In this document: piece by piece, positions 1-12,415 of the stretch | How the letters are laid out: the number at the start of each line of letters is the position of its first letter | Position numbering within the stretch: position 1 is the first letter of the stretch | DNA from: Theobroma cacao | Taxonomy: Eukaryota > Streptophyta > Magnoliopsida > Malvales > Malvaceae | DNA length: 64,000 nt | Reading direction: 5' to 3' | Assembly: GCF_000208745.1 (NCBI RefSeq) | Contig: NC_030852.1 | Location: forward strand, 32,847,379 to 32,911,378 | Made by a program: the position numbers and the translations under genes | Notes under the pieces: model-generated | Seen by the model: the letters and a program-made list of their open reading frames with translations, nothing else | What the model was told of the DNA's origin: nothing | The model's database searches: none

Positions 1-792
1 TTTTGTTTTCAGAAAAACAATTCGAAGGATAAGTTCTTTCCCTAGCAGATAAAGTACGGAAACAAAAAGTCATTTCACATTGATGTGGCTGCAATTTTAC
101 GATAATATGTCATGTAGCCAAAACCCAATTGGTCGTTCTAGCCAGCTGACAAGTCACACATCAAAATGATTTAATTCAAAAAGGATATTGATATATACTC
201 ATTCACACTATCAAATCTCTTAATCCTCCTCATCTTTAACTAGCTGTTGATCACCAAAGCTAAAAAATTTCAAGGAATAAATTAGTATCCGGTTGAAAAG
301 ACAAGGATATAAACTGTCAAATTGGCACTTACATCTTCGGAAAAACATTCAAGACTTCTCACCTACCACGCAAAGACTAACAAGCAAATGACAAAACGAA
401 CAAAAGGACGAAGAAAATCGGGAAAAGGGGACAAGAACCCTACGAATCCCTATTTCCCAAAGTTACTACCAACTAATCGAGGGGTTGTGTCTACAGTTTA
501 TTCCTAGATTGTGCAATTTGAATTTGGCTGGTTTTACATGTGAATTATCAAAAACATTATGCAGAGGGGAGACCTGTCACCGTCTTCTTTGGAAAAGCAA
601 AAACTTTTTGCATGTGTTCGGTTTCTTTGTTGTCTATTGTGTTAATTATTAAACCTCACATCAACAGCAATGAAATTCACGTTTCATCCACCATAATTTC
701 AAGGGATTGTAGGGATAAGGAAAATGAAAATTGAATAGAAGTGCTCAAGGAGTCAATATATAGTCAAAATATAAGGGACAGATAAGAAAACA

Positions 793-824
<32 letters not shown>

Positions 825-3550
825 ATTCGACACTTCCTATACTTATCCACTAGCTTCGTTTTTAATTGTGAATTTTTTGGCATATAGTAATATCGAAGAA
901 GCTTTGCTTACAACGAGGTTGGAGACATGTTTCTGCACGAGGGATTATAAGAAAGCAATGACCTTTCGATCATACAAAAAGCGAGGATGCATATTCTTTT
1001 GTCAGGGAATCAAGATTCAAACTTTCAATAATTGTTTACTAATAAAGATTATGGTATTGTCTAATATATCCATGCACCTCGCAGGATTCTCTCAAAGGCA
1101 GCACAAAAATCCATGGCGTGGGCTGTTCCTCTTAAATCCGCGTCTAAATTTATTAGAGCCAGCAAATGCATATGATCAAAATATGGCACCATCAATGCTA
1201 TTTGCATGCAAGCAATGACGTGAAAACCTTTGCTTCGCATTTATAAGTCATTTTTGTTTCGTTTTCCAGTCGGGCAAATGGGATCCTGCCATATTTGCTG
1301 CTCCTGTCCCTAGCTTGGGAGGCAATTAACATTTTGATTGATCGAAAGGGTCCCAAATGCTCAAAAATATCATACAGAGAGGGCCAAAATCTCTTTCTTT
1401 CTTTCTCTGCCTCTCTCTAATAATTTTGTGGAACCAAAATAATTTAAGGGGTGCTGTCGTTGAGGCTGTGAAGCAGTCATGCAATGCAATATTAATCCTG
1501 CATTCATGAAATTAAGCCATAGAGGATTGGTGGGATTTGTTTCTGGAGGCAAATTGATTGGTGGGTTTGAATTGATTGACCCGATACCATACTCATCGTT
1601 AAAAGGGCAATCCTTTTCATTGTGATGCGAACCCCCCATGTAACAGATAACTATGAAGGATAACATGGATAACATGATGCCAGGTTCTGGGATAAGATGT
1701 CAGTTTCGATTGCCATTCATAAGTCATGAGAAATGGATAAGCTATGGATTCGGATTGTATATGTTTCCCGCAAACCCTTTTTTTTTAACTAATACGTATT
1801 TAACAATCATTCACATGAGAGATGTATAAGATGAGATCCACATGAAATTCAAATATACATTCGAGAATATTTACCAATTATATTAAGGAAACTGGCATGA
1901 ATAACGATAAAGCAAAATGGGGACCCAAGGAGAAATTCTTTGAGGCCCATAAATGATCACTAGCCAGAACCCTCATGATTCATAAAGCATGCATGGTACA
2001 AAACCTTTAGGTAGATCGAGGCCCACTCTACTACTATATATATATAGATATATTTACCTCGTACAGTAATCATTCACCCTCTGGGGCTCCACCAAATAAT
2101 GAACGAAAATAGATTTAGATGGTGCGGGTACGTATGAAAAGAAAAAAACTAATATGCATTTAAAATTTTTTAAGAAATTTTGATTAGTAATTAATTTATT
2201 AATTTATATATTGTGTGAAAAAAAATTTTGAAAAGCATTGTGTGAAAAATTTGATGATCTCTATCTCTATCGTTATTTAGAAGGTAAAATATATCTTGAA
2301 TTATATTGAGAGTATGAAATGTAAAATTTTAACATTTTTCCTTTAATCATATTATTATAGAAACAAATTGTATAGTAGATGGGTAGACAAAGACGAGAAT
2401 TGGTCGAGTTATTTTTTGTAACGTCTTTCTTCACTAGCTTTATCATGGCCACTCTTTGATTACAATTTTTACTTGACCCACGTTGATAAGATGCTTGTGT
2501 CTTAAAAGAAGAAAAGTGATAGGTCCAAAGGTCGGTGGGAGAGCTAGTACGAACGAGAATCGGGGACCTTAGCTAATACTAGTAGCCACCACTGGCTGAT
2601 ACAAAGGAGAAATGGGGCGGTGCACAAATTTGTTCTTAATCTTGTAGATACAGCCAGACAGCGCCGAGCGGAAATAATGTGCATTTCCGAGGATTGTCCT
2701 TATTCTTCTTCTTCTTCACTTGATCAGTATTCCGTACGCCTGCTCATCCTGTTTCTTTTCTCCTTTACTACTAATCCATCTGTTTTGTAGGGACATCCAT
2801 AAAAGCTTAATCACAGGTACAGCCACAGGTGTAGACAGTTACGGAATGGATGAGAGATCTTGCCCAAGATCTTCTCTGGATTGGAATCAAGGCTTTCATA
2901 CTTGGATTGGATACCAGGACCCCATAGAAATGGATGAATAATCCAAACGCCAGCTCATTCTCTGTGACTCAGATCCCGTTTTTTCAGTTACAAAATCATT
3001 CATGTTTTTGTACAACCCAAGAACCCTTGTTTTTTTCCAAGCACGTCTTAAATCAGTGACAGATGAGTTCAATTAGAAAGTGTTGTTGCTCATTTTCCAT
3101 TTTGATTATTGGAACATTGGAGAACTATTACACAACACCAGCAAAGCAATCCCATGTTTGGCTGATGGCAAGAATGCGCTTCTTCTTCTTTCTTTTGATT
3201 TATTGCTAGGAAGAAAATACAAATAATTATGAAATGAAATTGTCAGCCAGATCGGCTAATTCAGTTGAATGGAGCTAGAATAAATGAACTATGGAGAAAT
3301 TACATTACACAAACAATTCCCACACTAGAGAATGTTACAGAAAAATTTTGGCTCTGACCTATGCATTATCTACTGACTGAAAGATCAAATTCTTCACATA
3401 GATGTCTCTTGGAACGACCATGTGAATATTGGTCTGCGATCTTTGCCAGCAGATATAGAATGAATGGCAATCAGAAATCAAAGCTACTTAAAACTCTTCA
3501 TTTCTCAATTTTGCTCCATGATTGTCTCCAATGTTTGTCCATTCTACATG
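1..3550. other. Intergenic flank with no recognisable gene
   Basis: This stretch lies beyond the 3' end of the ORP gene. Its short open frames show no known motif and do not join into a spliced coding sequence. It has a TA/TATG microsatellite near 0.8 kb and TTC-rich runs near 2.7 kb. Roughly 3,550-3,836 is probably ORP 3' untranslated sequence, judged from position only. Confidence 0.6.
792..824. repeat. Microsatellite, (AT)n followed by (ATGT)n
   Basis: About ten AT units run directly into three to four ATGT units. It is a compound simple repeat, probably length-polymorphic between individuals. Confidence 0.9.
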
Positions 3551-3836
3551 AACAGCCAATTTACGCATAGTCAGGTCTCAATCACAAACCAAACAATTGC
3601 AGCAAAAAATGGTACGTATAATATGAATCATAAAAATACAGTAGACTATGGGTCTCCAAGTGACAATTACCGAGATCAATTTTTTTTTTATCCCTTTTCC
3701 TTTTGCCTTCAATTAAAACAAAATTACTAACGGCTTCCACCACACACATATGTAACACAAAAGAAGCATCATAATATCGTGTCAATTCCATCAGTGCAGT
3801 TTTCAATTTAATGCAATTACTCACCTAAAATTGAAG

Positions 3837-6800
3837 TCAGGGTCGTTCAGTGGAATCAACAAGTTCTTCGTTGAATTCACCAAATATATTTGGACATCCA
3901 TCCCATTTCCCCTGTTCTCTTGCTTCCCAATAACCGCCCACATAGCGGAAGGATCCATTTTCACCTTCTCTCTCAAACCATCTAGGATTCCACCCATTTT
4001 CTTGTAGTTTCCTTGACTGGGCAGGACCAGAGGCAGATTGAAGATCAGCAGTACAAGACAATAAACTAAACTAGACCCTACCTAGAAATAGAAATTTTTT
4101 GCCAATATGTCTTAATCAAGTATAGGATCTAACAGTTTCCTATACCAGCAATATATTCAAGTCTTTGTAGCTGAATAGTTTATGACAAACTTTGTTTGTA
4201 TGCAGCATTAAAATAGTTTATGATGAACTTTGTCAGCAAATGAATGCATGAGCATAGATACATGGAAAACATACCATTCTCTGCCTCCTTTCCAACCGCT
4301 GTTTCTCTGCATTTGCTCTCTCATATTCCCCATTTTCCAAATGCCGTTGGTCTGGTCTAAGCCTGGAATCCGTAGGTGGGAGCTTCTCCTTAATCCGTGA
4401 TCAAATACCCGGGATCAGACAAAGCTATAGAAAACAATTAGATATGCATAAGAGGAAATGAAAATGCTTCTGAGAAACTGATGTAATACATCATCTCTAC
4501 CTGCAGTCCTGGTGTTAGCTCATTTAGTGTGATTGCAAATGACGTTAAGTTGTAGCGAGTCAAATTAGGAGGTGGCTTGTTCCTCTTCCATAGCAAGGAC
4601 GCATTTGATGAAGGATTGCAGTCCTTTGGCCTGGCACTTCCATCACCACTGACATAATACATGCTGTCATCCCATTTGCCAATTAATGTTGCAACCTTTT
4701 TACCGGAAAGGTCTTCAACAAACCCATGGACCTAAGTCAATGTAGGACAAGATCAATAATTACTACCGAAAATAACTCTTTCAAGACATAGAGGGTAGAC
4801 TAATAAGGGCAAGTAACAATCAAGCCAAGAAATTGCATAGATAATCCAATTTCTAAACTGGGAGAACAATAACTGCATTTGGCTGCTTAAAGAAACTTAA
4901 GAGTTTTCAAATAATTACCTGACGAGGGTTCCTGTCAAGAATAGACTGCTCCTTGAATTTGAGCTTGCATGAATATTCACGATTCCCACAAATTTGCATC
5001 AATCCATGGTGATCACAATACACTTTACCAAGGATAAGATTATAAATACTTGTTGTCACCTGCAGAGAATGAAGTTGATTCCTATCATGCAAATAGAAAT
5101 GAAAATAGAATATTTAAAAACACCTAAGCACAACATCCAGTAAATATACAGTCCAGTAGCGCAACCTTGCTCCACTGAAATATTTCACCATCATCAAACT
5201 CAAGGGTCAGAACTCCAACAGGGTCAAGCTGAATTGACCGCCCCCAAAACTTTGTGCGGAGGTTGCTGTCACCCCAGAATTTCCATCCTTTACCTTCACA
5301 GTGACAGGCAATAAGGGTTGGGTGGTGACTAACCTGTTTCAACATGAAAGATAAGTCATCTATGCTTTGGAACTTCAATACAAATATTTGCACATTCGCA
5401 TCCACATAAACATAAGCAACTATTTGGGAAGGTAAGTACTCCGAGGTCCTAGAGAACTAGTACAATTCAAGTTTGCTTCTAAGTTCTCAAAAAACAGTTT
5501 TGCAAAGTCTCTATTCACTGTTTTTAGAACCTCAAACCAATTATTGTTTTGAACATGAAAGTTTCCTTCCTAAAACTGTCCAGGGAATTCTCATTTTCCA
5601 GATCAATGGTTGCAAAGGCATTATTCAAGAACCTTTCAAGGGCAATAATTTCCAAAATCTTGATTATACATAACAAAGAAAATGATGATGACAGTCCTTT
5701 CCTCCTCCTTTTTTTTACCAAAAAAAAAAAAAAAGAAAGAAAGATCCTCAGTTTTTTGTTTGAAAATCTATACTACTTCAAGCCAAGTCATTTTCTTCTC
5801 AAGGTTGTGCTATTTGATTTGTCAAAGGTTCTGAAAAAGTAAAACGTCAAGTTAACTATCTCCTAACTGCTGAAAAGTCATAAGCACTTGAGCTTATAAA
5901 AAAAAAAAAAAGAAGTTTCCTAATTTGTCAACTTAAGTTCAATACAGGGCTGGACATCCCTTTACATGAAATCATCTGTATTGCTCGATCCTGAACACTA
6001 ACCTTCTCAGAGAAGAAACGAACTCCTTTGTCAGGATAGTCAGCTTCATAAGTTTCTCCTAGTAAGGGATTGAAGGGCTTACAGTGTCGGCCTTCAGAAG
6101 AAGCATACCCAGAAACAGCAAATGCAGCAACATTTAGAATCCGCTGGAGACTGTTCCCCTGACAATACGACAGAAAACTTGAATGGAGAATAGAATCAGA
6201 TAGAACAGATATAAAGCAAGAGAATCTATTGATATTCAAGAAACCTTTAGTAAGCATGACAACAAGTCCAAAAACTTTGGGGACAGGAGATGTTTGAGGG
6301 AGTGAGATCTCGAGAATAATCGCAGAAGCACACAAAACAAAGGGGTACACTTAGAAGTTGAACTAACAAAACCAACCTCTGAAAGGGAACAAGGTTACAA
6401 TATATATAAGTATGTATGAAAGGCATATAACTGCATCCATCTACAAACTAAAAGAACAGCTAGAAATTCAGCCCAACATTAGGAAAGTAACCAAGGGGAT
6501 AATCAGCCCTTTCACACTGAGTTAACTTAAAAACACCTTTCTGTACTTGATAACTATTTGTTTACACTTGCCCACCCCCCACCCCCCCCAAATCAGAAAG
6601 AGCGAGCCACATGAGCTCCATTGTTTAGAGAGTTGCAAGTGGACTTCCTGCAGAGAGAAAATCATCTTGCAGCATCTAAACTAGCATTTTTTGACAGATG
6701 GCACAGTGAGTCAGCATCACTCTAGACAATATTAGCTAAAAGTGAACAGCGATTTCTCAAATTCTAAAACTCCCTCAAGCTGCAAACTGTTTAACTTCAT

Positions 6801-9800
6801 TAAAAAATTAACATACCCTGAAACAAATAGTGCAATATATCAAGAGAAGAACAGATTATTAAAGATGATATGTATAAATAACATACTTCTTTTCCATACT
6901 TGTATGCTCGGTCCAAAAGATAAGAATACTCTAGGTCCTCAAAACATTTCTGAAGGGATGATATTGGTTCATTAAAGTAAACAGGGAGACAAACTCGAGT
7001 GAGATCCTTTCCCACATTGTCTTTGATCATAGACCAAAGGCTAACGCCTTTCTCTTTTTCAATTGGATCAGGAAGCTTTTTCCGTCTTTCAATTTGAGGA
7101 TATCTGGAATCACAATCTTCTTTATCAGCATGCATCTTTTCCACATTATCAAATTGTTTTTCAGCTTCTTTCTGATTTTCTGCATGATCAGCTGCCCCTC
7201 TTACAGATCCACAACTAACAGGGGGTTCAGTAAAATACTCTTTTGTGTCATAAAAGGAGGTTTCATCTTCATCAGACACTTCCTCAAGCTCTTGTTTCTC
7301 AATATCATCAGATGATTCAGTCGTGCTGCATTCTGACAACCCAAACAAGATGTCAAGCTATAAGATAATAGGGCAAGAAATTAGTAAACAGAAACAAAGC
7401 TAATGCTTAGATAATTACTCATTGCAACATTCCTGAACAACATTGCATTTAAGTTAAATAAAATGAGAATGGTGATGATGAAGGATAAAAAGACAGGAAA
7501 TCACCATTAAAACTTAGGATAATCAGCATATATTTTTTACTCAAGAAAGCACATCTCAAACCCTTTCACATAAGTTTATCCGTGAAGTGCAACAATAGAT
7601 ATAACTATAGGTCTATCCAAAACGATAAATACCATCTTCCCTTGCCAACACAAAATTTAATTACAAGATGCAAACATCTGCATCAGACACTCATGTGTGA
7701 AGAAAGGAAGTGCCAAAGTTACAGGTTGGTTATGTACCACTATATTTTCCACGCCCTATACCGGAATATTCATGCTTCGTCAATTGGAAATCGCCATCAT
7801 GTATTCCAGAGGTTTCAGCTTCAATATTAGCTGCCTGCACATGCAAAAGGAAAACTTCTCAATGTACCATAAACAGTACAGCTTAGAACAATAATGCATA
7901 GGATAAATTACAAAGAAAATGATGAGATATTTGTAATTTCATAAATGAATCAATATTTTGAAAGATGAGATAACCAAAACCAATAAAAATGAAGACAACA
8001 TTTTACAAGATGAGATAATTGAATCCCAGCACTAGGATTGTTGGGGTTTTGTTGATCTGATTGGGATTCCATTTCTAATTAGGATTTAAGGGAAGTTCCT
8101 ATAATCCTTTTCTTAGAAGGAAGATTAAAGTTGCAATAGAAATAATACTTGTTATTATAAAGTTACAAAATGCAATAAACCAATTATACCAATACAAAGC
8201 ATTCCTATAACTATTGGTAATGAAGCCAAACATTGCAATGCCACATAATGAACTGGCATTCAAACTAAAGCTCCTTGCAAGAAATGAGGCAGTGTGGAGA
8301 ACTTCTCAACCTCTAAGTCCCAAGCTCATATAATTTGCACTTTTGGCATTATATGCCAGCAAGTTCTAGCTTTGGCCCATGAGTTGCCCCTCAAACCCAT
8401 CACAAGTTTACAGCTATGACAACATTGTCTCAGTGTAGCTTGAAAATGTGAGGTTTGAAAGCCCAAAAGGTTTCCTATAGAAGCTGATTGGGTCTTCAAA
8501 GCATTTGCTAGAGGCACAATTAACAGCTTTGAAGGTGGATGGGAATCAGATATAGTGTGAATGTGAATACAGCTAGAAGGGCCAGCTATTCATTCCATGC
8601 AACCACCAAAACAACTGGATAACTTTGGTGGGATGCTTACTAGACAAAAGAAAATGTATACAATTATGGACTCCCTGTGCTGACTGGAGAACTTAAAAAA
8701 TGCACTAATGATACTATAGCGATATCTAGTTCTAGGGACCACCATACAGCCTCTGTGTGTAGAAATATGGATCGAGTTAAATTTTCTAGGACGCATCAGT
8801 AACAACATAATACAAAATTGATTATAACTTTTAAGCATTTACAAGAGACATAAAAAACCTTAATCTCAATTATCAGGGGTTGGAGATGTAATGTTGGGAC
8901 CACAAGAGAAACAATCTTAATATGAAATAAACAGAAACTAAAATCAAAGTTTATAACCATACAAAATGGCATAAAATTACACTCCAAAAGTTCTAATCAC
9001 ATGTACAACAATGAGAAACAATTGCAATAGCAGAACCATTTTTAATTCATTATTAAACTAATTACCCTCCATTATCAGTCACTCATATAGCCTGGAGAAA
9101 ACCCATAAGCAGTAATGCATCAAATAACAGAATACATTTGTCCTAGTATTGACCAAAATCAACGCTATTCATTTCCATTGGCCTTCAACACAATCACATG
9201 ATAGTTTCCATCTTGTTAGTGACGAAGATTATTGATACTCTTTTTATTCGGCCACCATACTCACATTTGTAAACGATAGCTGTTTTTCCCATAAAATAGA
9301 TATCAATCACTTTAAATGCAAGGCTTCATCAGTTGGCTTAATCATCAACATGAGCTTGTCTGAGACATGCCACTCTATTAATAGAAAACCAAAAAATAAA
9401 AAACAAAACAAAATGCTCTCTTAAAATTTAATTTCATTAGGTTGAACTCGATATTGGCCCAACAAAGGTCTCACTAAATTGATCATAACTCTAATTCAGA
9501 AGAAAGAAATCTATTTTAATTCACCAAATTATTTAAGTTCAAAAAATCTATGCAATAAATTTCATTAAAAGAAATTGAATCCCCAAGATCAAGCACTTTC
9601 ACTCAAAGGCACATATTAATTATTAAAAAGTTGACATTACCTCCAACTGTCTTAACGTGTCAAGCAAATTAGACCTTTCTTCACAAAGAACTTTCAGTTG
9701 TCCTTGTATCTCCGAGAACTCTGTGAGCATAATCTGCTCGCAATCCTTCACAAGATTATCACTGATTCCCTCCTCAAGCAACCGTTTCTTGAGCTTATCA

Positions 9801-12194
9801 GTTGATATAGACAAATCATGGGGTACAAGGGAGAGGTTATCATTTAGTGGTCTCAGCAGAAAGAGGCTCCTGGTTGATACCAAAGCTTGTATCCAAGCAA
9901 TCCGATCTCTCTTTGAATCAGTTCTCAAATGAAGGGTCTTTGTAGCAGTGAAAATGTAAAACCGTCTGTCATCAGATTTGCTCTCCCGGAATGACGAGAT
10001 CTGCTAGAAGAATCCAATTAACAACCCCATAAGCTATGCAAGAGTTCCAGTATTTGTGATATGGTCACATTGATCACCAAGAGTTTATATGCTCTCATTT
10101 CATGATCACATAAAATAAATTCACAGAATAAATGCATGAGTGAAACATATTTAAAAAGTCCATTTCCAGAAATAAAAAAGAATAAATGCTATCAGTTCAA
10201 GATAACGCAAGTTGAAAAGCTCAAAATTTAAGCCTTGCTTCCCTCGCCAAGATAGAAGCATTATTGCTGAAAATTTTCTAAAACCCCAGAAGAAAAACAA
10301 ATGTCTGTAACTTAGTCCACCGACCTTTAGGCTATCAAGGTGTAACCTCAGCAGGAGCCAAACCCATTTACCATCAGACAACTGGATAGTTACACACAAT
10401 CACCAGACTTTTTAAGTTTCAAATGAGAGAATTTTTTTAGCAACAAATACATAAAAATCCCAGCTGTACAAACCAAAACCCAAAATTCATCACCGAAGCC
10501 CCATGAGACCTTTCGAGGATTACAACTGTCTAGGGATAAAACAAAGACGAAGAATCACCATTTGGATCTACTCGTGCATAGGAGAATATACTTAAAACGA
10601 CTCGAAAGATAAATATTTTTATATCCTTTCGATTTTCCCGTTTCTAAACAGTGTTCAACATAAAATGCTACACATCTGAGCGGGCAAAGCCCCACTACTA
10701 GTCTCAAGTCCCCACGCTATCTTTTTACCTTGGTTTATTTCACTAAAAAAATCAAGCCAATGCCAAGAAACTACAAAAGACCATGTAAAAGATTAAAAAC
10801 GAAACAAGAGATTACCTCTACAACGAGTCAAAGAATACAAAACTCAAAAAAGACGGCAACAAACAAAACCCACTTCGACATTTCAGAGAAATACTCCATC
10901 CTCATCACCGTTCGATTACTATATCGTTTAATCATTTCTTTCCTTGAAAAAAAAAACTCTTCGGTCTTCACCTTGAGTGAAAAAACAGTATCTCGAGACA
11001 CAGAACTAAAGCGGCTTGCAAGCAAAGGAAATAGGCAATAAGTTGACGAGAAAGAAGAGAATCTGATAAAAGTGCGGGAAGTGAGAAAACAAAAAAGCCA
11101 AAAGATCGAGAGCAAAAGAAGAAAAAGGATCAGATGCAAGTTTTTGAATCGTCGTTGATGGCTTCAAAAACTTCAACCATCTATCGAACACCGATTAAAC
11201 GATGATGTGACCACAACTTAATACCTAGACCTACAGCTTACCCTATTGCAGCCCTCCAAGCCCACCTGCTGATGTGACCCACTCTACACAAACAACCAGT
11301 TAAAACTGTAAAAATTAAAAGATAATATTTTTTTTACTTTTTTAACGTTAAACATGAAAATTGAAACAAAACGGAAATAAAGAGAGAGAGAGAGAAAGTC
11401 CACAGAAAAGATTTTTGAGGGGCCTTTTTACAGATCACACAGTAAACGACATGACGAACAATGCAAGAAACCTACGGTTCTTGCTCTTCAATTTTTCCCC
11501 TATCCTTTTCCCTTTTTTTTTTTTTTCTGTTTTCTTTAGTTCAGATATCAATGCCTCTTTTTTCTGTGACAAATTTTTTTTTTTCAGATGCAAAATTTTA
11601 GGGGCACCAAAATTAGTGCTATAAAATGACATAATTGGTAACACTTCAGTCAAATTTTTTGAATCAAGATATTCTATATTCGGAACTCTCTATAAAAAAA
11701 TTATATTACCGCCAAAACGAATTGGTTTGCTTTTTATTTTGGAATTTTTGAAATTTGATTTTTTTTCTTTTGAAATATACCTTTAAATGAATAATGCCAA
11801 CGGTTTTCTGGTGTTTCCGTCTACCGCTACAACTGTCCATCCTCGAAAGCCGATTGGTTGAGATATCACCGATCAATCTGACGTCATCAGTAGGAGAGAG
11901 GAGGTTTAGAGTCTCCGGACGGCGAATCTTCGAGTAAGATAACACTCCGTTACGAAGCAAAAACCACCTGGATCTCCATCCTTTGCCGTAATTAGTCCAT
12001 TTGTAGAGAATTCCGGCAACAGTGCCTTCGGATCCTCGCGTCGTCAACCTCGACGCATTGCCTGTTTCAGATCCGGATAAACTCCCGGCTGGCATGCTCC
12101 TCGCTCGAGTCAAAGAAACCTCCGGTGACTGGTCGCCGATGCCGGGACTCTCCAAAGATATACAACACAGCGGATGCATTTCCTTCACCCGCAT
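3837..12194 (-). CDS. ORP2A: Oxysterol-binding protein-related protein, ORP2A/2B type (10 exons)
   Basis: Lipid-transfer protein predicted to exchange sterol and/or PI4P at membrane contact sites. The exons, 5' to 3' on the minus strand, are 12194-11781, 10000-9641, 7834-7738, 7332-6887, 6158-6003, 5333-5166, 5059-4919, 4731-4501, 4388-4275 and 4016-3837. All have GT-AG junctions and matching phases and give 768 residues. A PH domain spans about 57-180 ([18 protein letters not shown]). A charged coiled-coil linker follows to about 395, with an FFAT-like SFYDTKE at 316-322. The ORD domain runs about 395-765, with NPLLGETYE at 469-477, the signature EKVSHHP at 490-496 and a C-terminal [18 protein letters not shown] segment. 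The start is the first ATG, at 12194; the frame upstream opens only with a TTG codon. The protein begins [11 protein letters not shown], as I recall for Arabidopsis ORP2A. Length fits the family. Known for the family: Arabidopsis ORP2A works at ER contact sites with VAP27 and in autophagy. The 2A versus 2B assignment is inferred. Confidence 0.93.
7238..7258 (-). other. FFAT-like VAP-binding motif in ORP exon 4
   Basis: Codons for residues 316-322 read SFYDTKE, preceded by an acidic run (SDEDE at 310-314). The consensus core is E-F-F-D-A-x-E. Here positions 2, 4 and 7 match exactly, position 3 is Tyr (allowed) and position 5 is Thr. Such motifs bind ER VAP/VAP27 proteins. The motif sits in the expected linker between PH and ORD domains. 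Function is inferred. Confidence 0.6.
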
Positions 12195-12229
12195 TTTTTT
12201 CCTCCGATCTCGATCACAACTAAAATTCC

Positions 12230-12415
12230 TCAAGAGAATAAATATTCATTCAAGTATTCACTTTCTCCATGGACAAAAAATAGAATCAGCAGCTGCAACA
12301 AACCAAAACGGTTATAAAACCAAATCAGAATATATATCATTCTCCTGAAAGCGAAAACAAAAAAAAATAAAGAAATTGTAATAAAATTTGTTTTAGGGTT
12401 CAAAGTAAGGGACAT
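12230..12415 (-). promoter_or_regulatory. Possible upstream ORF in the ORP leader
   Basis: A 61-codon ATG-initiated frame ends 35 bases before the ORP start codon. Its product is hydrophobic (many F, I, L) with no known motif. If the leader is unspliced here it would act as a translated uORF. However, a pyrimidine-rich stretch ending in TTGCAG near 12,296 could be a leader-intron acceptor that removes most of it. Confidence 0.3.

Noticed and set aside
3815..3840. Consensus donor (TTTTAG|GTGAGT) just after the ORP stop, suggesting a further coding exon
   Set aside because: The stop codon comes first in the reading frame; at most it marks a 3' untranslated intron.
11706..12233. Longer ORP N-terminus starting 13 codons earlier
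   Set aside because: The codon at 12,233 is TTG, not ATG. The first ATG is at 12,194 and gives the family's [11 protein letters not shown] start.
12022..12348. Open frame on the plus strand across ORP exon 1
   Set aside because: Antisense shadow of the GC-rich exon; no family signature.
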